DNA of 64,000 nucleotides from Pseudoalteromonas viridis (GTDB lineage Bacteria; Pseudomonadota; Gammaproteobacteria; Enterobacterales; Alteromonadaceae): NCBI RefSeq assembly GCF_017742995.1, contig NZ_CP072426.1, positions 1,116,001 to 1,180,000 of the forward strand, read 5' to 3'. Shown piece by piece: positions 8,470 to 14,351 of this stretch (position 1 is its first letter; each line of letters starts with the position of its first letter). The notes under the pieces were generated by a model. It saw only the letters and a program-made list of their open reading frames with translations, ran no database searches and was not told where the DNA came from. The position numbers and the translations under genes were made by a program.

Positions 8470-8526
8470 TTAACCTCTTGGTACAGGGCTTACGCCTTTA
8501 TTGCTTGGATACATGGTATTGGTGTT
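8470..8526 (-). pseudogene. Toxin-tail remnant upstream of the 169-residue gene
   Basis: The last 18 codons of a lost gene read NTMYPSNKGVSPVPRG then TAA, ending five bases before the next ATG. The TMYP motif resembles DTMFPTK at the end of the other remnants in the array (10376, 11868). The remnant is cut off by the plus-strand nfi fragment at 8540. Confidence 0.4.
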
Positions 8527-8539
8527 CCCAACATTATTA

Positions 8540-8700
8540 CAGGACAGCGATAAGCCAATGTGTATGTATGCCTCTGTCGGACACACAGTTAGTTTGAACA
8601 CTGCAAAAGAGTGGGCCCTCAAACTCTCCCCAAAGTACCACCTGCCTGAACCAAACCGTCAGACCATTCAACAATTAAACAGGGCACTGCAGCACAAGGA
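8540..8700 (+). pseudogene. nfi: Second, decayed 3' end of endonuclease V
   Basis: Reading on the plus strand, the segment encodes YASVGHTVSLNTAKEW and then LKLSPKYHLPEPNRQ and LNRAL. These line up with VSVGHKVNLSTAKEW, LKLTPKYRLPETTRQ and VNRAL at the end of the split nfi gene. Only about the last 50 codons are present; there is no 5' portion. The two copies are in direct orientation 1.4 kb apart and clearly diverged at the nucleotide level, so the second copy is not a recent tandem duplication. It is a fragment and not a working gene. Confidence 0.85.
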
Positions 8701-8784
8701 CGCCCTATGCAGTCAGAGGCAGACAGGACGCGGATTGGGTACTTTGAAAATAGCAGAGCCTGATAACACAGGCTCTGCCAGCAT

Positions 8785-9681
8785 TTAGACCATTTTGATA
8801 TGCGGGTATTGGCTTGCCATCAGTGTATGTAAGGCAGCTGTTTCTTGTTCGCTGCATTCGGACACAATCTTGAACTCAGAGATCCCCTCTTTCACGGCAA
8901 AGGCAATCAACTCATTCCATTCGTATCCATAGTCACTCATCTCCAATCGTACTGGCTTTAATGCGGATATCAATGCCCGCAACGCTTCCTGTTGGGCGTA
9001 AATACGTTGACTACACACTACATATAGCTCAGTAATCGAACCTATATTAAAACCGCTAAGCTCTTCTACCACCTTGTTATATGGACAAACCAATTTTTCG
9101 CTGTTGTCGATAATGCGGAAAAACTCTCCGGTAACAGTAAAATTAGCGATTTCATTCGCTTGACCTACTTTAAATGAAACACTTCCGCTGGAATCGTTGA
9201 GTTTACTTGTTAACGCTACATCCCAAGACAGAATTCCCCCCAATTCATCCCACTCATACATTTCTTCGAGTAAATCCCCTTCACCCAGCATAGAATCAAG
9301 TGCAAGTTCATGACGAATATTACTATCGTAATGATAATTCGTGCCCTGGCCTTCCCACCCATCAACAAATACATTCTCACCAGATACATGGCCATTCTGT
9401 GAGACGCTATATACAATCCCAGAGTAGGGTTTACCATTAACGCAGATAGGTTCAAGTACACTTTCCAACACTGTGTCCAGAATCGCGTGCTCTGGTTGAT
9501 TCAGGTAAGGCGGTACATAATCACCTAGCTGCTCTCCCTCTCGATAAATCAAGCGGCCAACGACCAGGCCCAGCTCATGCTTAATCGCGACCCCACTGAA
9601 AAGCTGGTCGTTATAAAAGCAACCCGCTTCGTTGTGGGTCAACGCCTCGAAAAGGACCATCAAATGACTAACTGCATTCAT
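8785..9681 (-). CDS. Hypothetical protein in the immunity-gene array
   Basis: I do not recognise this 298-residue protein. It is acidic, with no signal peptide or membrane segment. The middle has a repeated-looking beta pattern (SLLGEGDLLEEMYEWDELGG region, then SGSVSFKVGQANEI), and the C-terminal 90 residues look alpha/beta (TELYVVCSQRIYAQQEALRA, then FKIVSECSEQETAALHTLM). It lies on the same strand and between members of the small acidic paralogue family, so it may be another immunity protein, but its size is larger than usual and no toxin tail can be recognised directly upstream. Confidence 0.55.
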   Translation of the reverse strand: MNAVSHLMVLFEALTHNEAGCFYNDQLFSGVAIKHELGLVVGRLIYREGEQLGDYVPPYLNQPEHAILDTVLESVLEPICVNGKPYSGIVYSVSQNGHVSGENVFVDGWEGQGTNYHYDSNIRHELALDSMLGEGDLLEEMYEWDELGGILSWDVALTSKLNDSSGSVSFKVGQANEIANFTVTGEFFRIIDNSEKLVCPYNKVVEELSGFNIGSITELYVVCSQRIYAQQEALRALISALKPVRLEMSDYGYEWNELIAFAVKEGISEFKIVSECSEQETAALHTLMASQYPHIKMV

Positions 9682-9787
9682 ATTTTCAATCTACCCAAAA
9701 TAACAAAGGCAAATACCTATGATGAAAACGCCTATTTACCATAAAACAAGATTGAGCTAGTAAAATAGAAGTATATACAATGAAAAT

Positions 9788-9817
9788 GACAAGACCAGCT
9801 AAAAGGCTTGCCTTGTC
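9788..9817 (-). terminator. Array-type terminator after the 177-residue gene
   Basis: GACAAG pairs with CTTGTC and an inner AGC/GCT-like stem closes a short loop; on the minus strand the hairpin is followed by ATTTTC. It lies 22 bases after the stop codon at 9840. A nearly identical hairpin occurs at 10536-10565, as part of a longer direct repeat. Confidence 0.65.
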
Positions 9818-9839
9818 AAAATGCAAGATGGATCCAGTA

Positions 9840-10373
9840 TTATTTCATTATGCTGTAATCCAATAGGGATAAATCACCCGATGTGGGTTCCGTATAGCCC
9901 GGTAAGGTCTCACCGGGAAATAGTACATCCCACATGCAGCGTTTCACCATGAGTTTTAGCATGTCGATATGAAACTCCTCTTCTGGGTCAATACTGTATA
10001 ATTGAACTTCGTCTGAAAATGATTCCGCCCAACAAATCGCCGAATCAGGCTGAAGCCCATATTCACAGTCCTCGAGGTTTTTATCTCCAATTAGTAGGGA
10101 AGTTGAACACATACCATGCCAATGAGCATTACAGGCTCCAAACAGGCTGAAGAATTCATCTCGCAGTCGAGCCCTAGTTTCGTCACTGTTATAGAACTGT
10201 TGATACATATCCAACATTTCATAGATACATAGTGACAACTTACCTAGATAACGCTTCGAAGGAAACTTCTTTCGAAAACTATCTTCATCAGTAAGGCCAG
10301 GTCCCCACTCCCCACGTAAGGGTTTTATTAATGAATGAATAAGTGTGTATTTTTTTGAGAACAATTCTTGCAT
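9840..10373 (-). CDS. Candidate immunity protein, paralogue family member 2
   Basis: The 177-residue acidic protein shares IKPLRGEWGPG near the N terminus and the C-terminal block FHIDMLKLMVKRCMWDVLF, LPGYTEPTSGDLSLLDY with the genes at 10588 and 11314. The central part (about residues 55-130) is variable, as expected if that region determines partner specificity. No signal peptide. A 22-codon toxin-tail remnant stops 2 bases before its ATG, and a hairpin follows its stop codon. Family not recognised; immunity to a polymorphic toxin is an inference. Confidence 0.62.
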   Translation of the reverse strand: MQELFSKKYTLIHSLIKPLRGEWGPGLTDEDSFRKKFPSKRYLGKLSLCIYEMLDMYQQFYNSDETRARLRDEFFSLFGACNAHWHGMCSTSLLIGDKNLEDCEYGLQPDSAICWAESFSDEVQLYSIDPEEEFHIDMLKLMVKRCMWDVLFPGETLPGYTEPTSGDLSLLDYSIMK

Positions 10374-10375
10374 GA

Positions 10376-10441
10376 CTAATGTCCAATTTCATCTATTTTA
10401 GTCGGAAACATTGTATCGATATACCAGACTTTTGAGGACCA
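10376..10441 (-). pseudogene. Toxin-tail remnant upstream of member 2
   Basis: The minus strand encodes WSSKVWYIDTMFPTKIDEIGH and a stop, ending just before ATG 10373. It matches the end of the 85-codon fragment at 11868-12125 (SLYIDTMFPTKTD). An in-frame stop at 10442-10444 truncates it on the other side. It is the 3' scrap of a homologous toxin-like gene. Confidence 0.6.
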
Positions 10442-10535
10442 CTAGACACCAAGGACATCCAGCCTAAATTGGCGTTTGGGTGATAGGCTATTCTGTACGC
10501 CAGTTTAAGGTGGGCGCCCTCGCAACCTGTAAAAT

Positions 10536-10565
10536 GACAAGACCTGCTAAAAGGCTTGCCTTGTC
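10536..10565 (-). terminator. Array-type terminator after the 176-residue gene
   Basis: Same hairpin as at 9788-9817 with two base changes (GACAAG...CTTGTC), 22 bases after the stop codon at 10588, followed by ATTTTA on the minus strand. Confidence 0.65.
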
Positions 10566-10587
10566 AAAATTCAAGATGGCTCCTGCA

Positions 10588-11118
10588 TTATTTCATCACG
10601 CTGTAATCCAGTAGGGATAAATCACCGGATGTGGGCTCCGTATAGCCGGGTAGGATCTCACCGGGAAATAGTACATCCCACATGCAGCGTTTCACCATGA
10701 GTTTTAGCATGTCGATATGAAACTCTTCTTCCGGGTCAATACTGTATAATTGAACTTCTTCTGAAAATGTTTCTTCCCAAATACAAATGGCACTCGGCTG
10801 GATTCCGTAGTCAATATCCTCTAGCTTTTTGTCACCAATTCGTGTTGATTCTGAACACATGCCAAACCAGTCAGCTTCTTCTGCGTTAAAAAGGCTAAAG
10901 AACTCCTGACATAAGCGTTCGAAGTCCTCCCCTGTACCATAAAGCTCATTAAACATACTCTGCATATCATAGATGCAAAGTGTTAATTCTCCATAGTAAG
11001 CCCGATCAGGAAACTCTCTCTCAAACTCATCATTTCGACAAATTCCAGGACCCCACCCACCTCTAAAGGGTTTAGAAATATGTGTAATAACAGGATAGTG
11101 TTGAGAAAAATACTTCAT
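10588..11118 (-). CDS. Candidate immunity protein, paralogue family member 3
   Basis: The 176-residue acidic protein is closest to its neighbours at 9840 and 11314: N-terminal ISKPFRGGWGPGICRNDEF, middle LTLCIYDMQSMF, then IGDKKLEDIDYGIQPSA, and the common C terminus ending LSLLDYSVMK. From about residue 122 onward it is almost identical to member 2 (YSIDPEEEFHIDMLKLM), while residues 10-115 differ at many positions. No signal peptide or membrane segment. The upstream tail remnant ends 18 bases before the ATG. Function inferred from array context only. Confidence 0.62.
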   Translation of the reverse strand: MKYFSQHYPVITHISKPFRGGWGPGICRNDEFEREFPDRAYYGELTLCIYDMQSMFNELYGTGEDFERLCQEFFSLFNAEEADWFGMCSESTRIGDKKLEDIDYGIQPSAICIWEETFSEEVQLYSIDPEEEFHIDMLKLMVKRCMWDVLFPGEILPGYTEPTSGDLSLLDYSVMK

Positions 11119-11135
11119 AACAAAATTTGCAATCC

Positions 11136-11270
11136 TTAATCCTGCTTTGTTGGAATCATTGTATCAATGTACAATGATTTAGTTGAACTATCATAGGCAT
11201 AGTTGACCAATACTTTATCCATATAATGTCGGTTTTCCGGTGTAACGGCTGGTGCAGGTTTAGTTTGACC
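11136..11270 (-). pseudogene. Toxin-tail remnant upstream of member 3
   Basis: The minus strand reads GQTKPAPAVTPENRHYMDK, then VNYAYDSSTKSLYIDTM and IPTKQD stop. This is the same tail as in 11868-12125, with several changes. The remnant begins exactly at the CCAGCT...AGCTGG hairpin that follows the next gene, so tail and hairpin have been fused directly, leaving no start codon. Confidence 0.75.
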
Positions 11271-11284
11271 AGCTAAAAAGCTGG
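11269..11284 (-). terminator. Short hairpin after the 178-residue gene
   Basis: CCAGCT and AGCTGG flank a 4-base A-rich loop, 30 bases after the stop codon at 11314. It keeps only the inner stem of the hairpins seen after the other two genes, because the recombination junction with the tail remnant falls here. Confidence 0.5.
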
Positions 11285-11313
11285 CATTGTAGAAATGCAA
11301 GATGGATCCAGTA

Positions 11314-11850
11314 TTATTTCATCACACTGTAATCCAATAGGGATAAATCACCTGATGTGGGTTCCGTATAACCCGGTAGGGTCTCACCGGGAAATAGTAC
11401 ATCCCACATACAGCGTTTCACCATGAGTTTTAGCATGTCGATGTGGTACTCTTCTTCCGAGTCAATACTATTGTGTTCAGTTTCATCGGGAAATGCTTCT
11501 TCCCAAACACATGCAGCGCAAGATTGGATACCATTGTAGTCCGGATCTTCCTGCTCTTTATCTCCAATCAACCCAGAGTCAGAATTCATCCCAAGCCAAT
11601 GTACTTCATCCGCGTTGAACAGCATAATAAGCTCCTGCCTAAGACGTCCTCTATCTTCATCACTGCGATAATGTTGGTAGCATAATTCCTGCATTTCATA
11701 GATACACAAAGACAGCTCACCTAAGAAAGCCTTAGATGGGAATTGGCTTTTAAATTCACCTTCATAGCATATCCCGGGACCCCACTCACCTCTAAACGGT
11801 TTGGAGATATGTTTTGTAATAGGATAAATTTCTGAAAAATATACATGCAT
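11314..11850 (-). CDS. Candidate immunity protein, paralogue family member 4
   Basis: The 178-residue acidic protein has the family N terminus (ITKHISKPFRGEWGPGI), a variable centre (LCYQHYRSDEDRGRLRQEL, then EVHWLGMNSDSGLIGDKEQED) and the conserved C terminus (YHIDMLKLMVKRCMWDVLF and LSLLDYSVMK). It starts 18 bases after the stop of the longest tail remnant in the array. No signal peptide. This and the two preceding paralogues have the same module structure: toxin tail, immunity-like gene, hairpin. The family name is not known to me. Confidence 0.62.
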   Translation of the reverse strand: MHVYFSEIYPITKHISKPFRGEWGPGICYEGEFKSQFPSKAFLGELSLCIYEMQELCYQHYRSDEDRGRLRQELIMLFNADEVHWLGMNSDSGLIGDKEQEDPDYNGIQSCAACVWEEAFPDETEHNSIDSEEEYHIDMLKLMVKRCMWDVLFPGETLPGYTEPTSGDLSLLDYSVMK

Positions 11851-11867
11851 ATTAAAACCTAAACTAT

Positions 11868-12125
11868 TTAGTCTGTCTTTGTTGGGAACATGGTATCAAT
11901 GTACAATGATTTAGTTGAACTATCATAGGCATAGTTGACCTGTACTTTATCCATATAATGTCGGTTTGCCGGTGTAGCGGCTGGTGCAAGTTTAGTTTGG
12001 CCAGTTACCGGTGTATGTCCTTCCCCAATAAGTTTCATCGATACCTTGCACGGAAAGGCGCAACGCACCTGTGCCGAATCCCTGAGGTCCAGCAGCTTAT
12101 TCACTAATGCTTTGGGCTCACCCAT
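11868..12125 (-). pseudogene. Longest toxin-tail fragment (85 codons)
   Basis: The frame opens right after an in-frame TAA at its 5' side, so it is a 3' fragment although an ATG at 12125 could be used. It encodes CAFPCKVSMKLIGEGHTPV, then TGQTKLAPAATPANRHYMD and ends SLYIDTMFPTKTD. The short remnants at 11136 and 10376 are truncated copies of the same end. The composition fits the C-terminal end of a secreted polymorphic toxin or its linker. No catalytic motif can be named. The upstream remainder of the gene is missing; an ADP-ribosylglycohydrolase gene takes its place. Confidence 0.6.
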
Positions 12126-12187
12126 TTACCATGTTGCCTTTCAACACAATCCAGTAGCAATGTTATTTTTCTTTTACTCCAATAAAT

Positions 12188-13021
12188 TTATCGCTTCAAT
12201 GCGTCAAGGCGCAAATCAATATTGGTCAGGTATTCAAGGCCGTAATGAGGATGATCAAACTGAGCAATTAATGCCTGAGGCAGATCTTTTTCGACCTCGT
12301 CATAGCAGCTTGCTATACCACAACTGATTGCCGCTACACTGTCGGTGTCGCCGCCAAAGTTTACTGATAGTTCGAGTATGTGACTCAAACTACGCGACTG
12401 GCTTAGCACCATCAACACCGCGCTCAGTGTATCTTCTGAAATAGCTCGCACTGGCCCTTCCCACTGAGCATCAAACACACAACCGAGATCAGTAAGATAA
12501 TCTGGTAACGTATCTAGCGTTGCCTTTTTATATAAGCCCGCATGGGTCGCCAGCGCAATACACTTGGCCGCGTTAACCGCAATATCGTGGTCGTGTGTTA
12601 CTCGGGCTTGCAGCTCAGCTCTGCTCATAATTTTTTGCTCATCAGCCAGATAACCCAAAGGCAGAGCGCGCATCATAGCACCATTACCAAAGCTATCGGT
12701 CTTAACCAGCCTGGCAAACGCTTTAGCATTAGGCGCCTCGGTAAAAGCTTGTTGCAATCGCTTGGCATAGCCATGAACCGGATCCCTGTGGTAGGTATCG
12801 TAAAAGGCAGCAGCAATCGTTTCGCTGTCCCAGGGTTTATCACTTAGCATCAGCTCAGCCAATGCCAAAGACATCTGCGTGTCGTCAGTGTAACAGGCTG
12901 ACTCACCAGATAGTGCATGTGCCCGGTAGCCACTAAGATCATTGTGTGTACGAATAATATCTTGAGCAACAAACTCAAACCCGGCACCGTATGCATCAGC
13001 AATTGCCATTTCAACCAACAT
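12188..13021 (-). CDS. ADP-ribosylglycohydrolase family protein (DraG/ARH-like)
   Basis: The 277-residue cytoplasmic protein carries the family's metal-binding motifs: DAYGAGFEF at the start, YTDDTQMSLALAEL near residue 50, SFGNGAMMRALPLGYL near 120, and the C-terminal NFGGDTDSVAAISCGIA with two metal-binding Asp. ARH enzymes hydrolyse ADP-ribose from modified Arg or other targets, reversing ADP-ribosyltransferases. I prefer ATG 13021, preceded by AAGGAGG, over 13042. The gene is 62 bases upstream of the toxin-tail fragment, on the array strand. Because ARH proteins serve as immunity factors against ADP-ribosylating toxins in some systems, it may be another member of the array; that is inference. 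Confidence 0.9.
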   Translation of the reverse strand: MLVEMAIADAYGAGFEFVAQDIIRTHNDLSGYRAHALSGESACYTDDTQMSLALAELMLSDKPWDSETIAAAFYDTYHRDPVHGYAKRLQQAFTEAPNAKAFARLVKTDSFGNGAMMRALPLGYLADEQKIMSRAELQARVTHDHDIAVNAAKCIALATHAGLYKKATLDTLPDYLTDLGCVFDAQWEGPVRAISEDTLSAVLMVLSQSRSLSHILELSVNFGGDTDSVAAISCGIASCYDEVEKDLPQALIAQFDHPHYGLEYLTNIDLRLDALKR

Positions 13022-13350
13022 CTGGCCTCCTTTCAAATTCAAAACAGCTCTGTTTTAGACCCATTCTACTATACCTAACAAAACCTATTGCCTCTGTGCT
13101 CGAATAAAATAACAGTCTCAAATCAAAATATGCTGCGTCTGAATACTATTTACAGACCATACGGCGGAATTGACACTAAAATTCCGATGAGAGAACCTAC
13201 CGGCTTATTGCTTGGTATGAACTTCGTTTTGAATCCACTCAGCAGGCTACGAAAAATCTCGCCTGCAGAGTCGTATCAAGATGGGGGATTGGATCTGAAG
13301 CAATTAGCTGCCAATGGCTGGCAGCTATACGAGTGGGTAGGGCTACTTAA
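13022..13350. other. Intergenic region, no convincing gene
   Basis: The plus strand has an 88-codon frame (13088-13354) without a ribosome site and with no recognisable motif; I do not support it as a gene. The region probably holds the promoter of the ADP-ribosylglycohydrolase gene and the 3' end of the secreted-protein cluster transcript. Confidence 0.5.
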
Positions 13351-14109
13351 CTAACGACGTCTGCGTATGATACAGGCACCAGCGAGCAATAAGCTCAAGA
13401 AATGAAGACTACCACCGGATCCCCCTTCATCAGACTTGCCTGTATCTGGTGTTTTATTGTCGCTCCCTTTGTCAGTACCAGAGTCGTCTCCACCATTACC
13501 TGGGTTGTCTCCGCCGTCACCTGGGTTGTCTCCGCCGTCACCTGGGTTGTCTCCGCCGTCACCTGGGTTGTCTCCACCATCACCTGGGTTGTCACCACCG
13601 TCGTCCGGCTTGTCGCCGTCGTCATCAGCTTCGATGACCTCTATCTGAGCGCTGGCGCTCGAAACCACGGTTTCCTGCCACATTGCCTCGACCAACAATT
13701 CCACAACACCTGATTCTGCAAATTGAGTTGTAAATTTGCCGTTGTCTGCTTCTACATTGACAGGTTCACCAGCAACGTACCATTGGTAGTGCAAATCAAG
13801 CGGCTCACTGGATGTCAGGTTTGCCAGAAACTCGACGTTCTGACCCTGAACCACTTCACCTGGCTGTAAGATAACCAGTCCGACAATTTTTGGAGAAATA
13901 AGGTCAACTTGCTTTTGCGAAGACTCCAGCAGTTTTCCGTCCTGATAGACTTCTCGGGTCACAGTATAAATACCAGGTTGTGTGTATTCATGCTCGGGCT
14001 CAGCCTCATGAGAAACGGAACCGTCACCAAATCGCCAAAAGTACTGCGCGTCATTGGCTGACACTGTGCAAGTTAGTATGAGTAAAAGGCTGGTCATTAT
14101 TTTGTACAT
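13351..14109 (-). CDS. Secreted PKD-domain protein with GlyGly-CTERM sorting tail
   Basis: The 252-residue product (ATG 14109, preceded by AGGGAG) starts with the signal peptide MYKIMTSLLLILTCTVSA. Next is a PKD-type domain (YFWRFGDGSVSHEAEPEHEY, about residues 22-75), a second Ig-like domain to about 165, then a low-complexity linker of NPGDGGD repeats. The C terminus GGSGGSLHFLSLLLAGACIIRRRR has the three parts of a GlyGly-CTERM signal: a Gly-rich motif, a hydrophobic helix and an Arg cluster. Such proteins are cleaved by rhombosortase and exported by type II secretion to the surface. It is the last gene of the cluster starting at 22892 and may anchor or present its neighbours. Confidence 0.85.
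   Translation of the reverse strand: MYKIMTSLLLILTCTVSANDAQYFWRFGDGSVSHEAEPEHEYTQPGIYTVTREVYQDGKLLESSQKQVDLISPKIVGLVILQPGEVVQGQNVEFLANLTSSEPLDLHYQWYVAGEPVNVEADNGKFTTQFAESGVVELLVEAMWQETVVSSASAQIEVIEADDDGDKPDDGGDNPGDGGDNPGDGGDNPGDGGDNPGDGGDNPGNGGDDSGTDKGSDNKTPDTGKSDEGGSGGSLHFLSLLLAGACIIRRRR
13484..13603. repeat. 21-bp minisatellite encoding NPGDGGD repeats
   Basis: About five tandem copies of a 21-base unit (CACCTGGGTTGTCTCCGCCG plus one base) encode the NPGDGGD linker of the GlyGly-CTERM protein. Several copies are identical at the DNA level, so copy number is probably variable by slippage, always in frame because the unit is a multiple of three. Confidence 0.9.
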
Positions 14110-14320
14110 AGTCACTCCCTGATAGTGATATTGAACCATACGCGACACCAAAGCTTCACCGATGAAATCAACGTATGACGACGCCAATTGTAACACAATA
14201 GTTAAAAAATAAAATATAATACGCTAATTCATCGACATAATAGTACTACTTAAAATGCGTAAATGTACTCACTTGTCTTAGATAATAATTCAACACCAGA
14301 CAGTAATTTTGCTTTGGATC

Positions 14321-14342
14321 GTATGCCTGCAATCAGGCATAC
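14321..14342 (-). terminator. Perfect hairpin after the long cytolysin-like gene
   Basis: GTATGCCTG and CAGGCATAC form a 9-bp perfect stem around a 4-base loop, 10 bases past the stop codon at 14352. No T tract follows on the minus strand, so it may stabilise the 3' end of the transcript or partly terminate it before the GlyGly-CTERM gene. Confidence 0.5.
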
Positions 14343-14351
14343 ACTAAAACC

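Larger units (their letters stand above)
9788..11502. repeat. Three long direct repeats covering gene 3' ends and terminators
   Basis: Segments beginning at about 9788, 10536 and 11268 share a hairpin, a spacer containing CAAGATGG.TCC.G.ATTATTTCAT, and then about 170-190 bases encoding the C-terminal third of the three paralogous genes (stop codons at 9840, 10588, 11314). Identity by eye is above 90 percent, while the 5' parts of the same genes differ much more. The pattern fits duplication followed by recombination or gene conversion confined to the 3' ends. Confidence 0.8.

Noticed and set aside
8501-8788. A 95-codon plus-strand frame that could pass for a small gene
   Set aside because: Its middle is the decayed 3' end of nfi and the first 18 codons are antisense to the toxin-tail remnant; there is no ribosome site, so it is a fragment.
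13088-13354. An 88-codon plus-strand frame between the ADP-ribosylglycohydrolase and GlyGly-CTERM genes
   Set aside because: No ribosome site, no signal peptide or domain, and it runs into the 3' end of a convincing gene.
13402-13713. Long plus-strand frames across the NPGDGGD-coding repeat, and the possibility of a CRISPR-like array
   Set aside because: The repeats are contiguous 21-bp units without spacers and code for the linker of the minus-strand protein; the opposite-strand frames stay open only because the unit length is a multiple of three.
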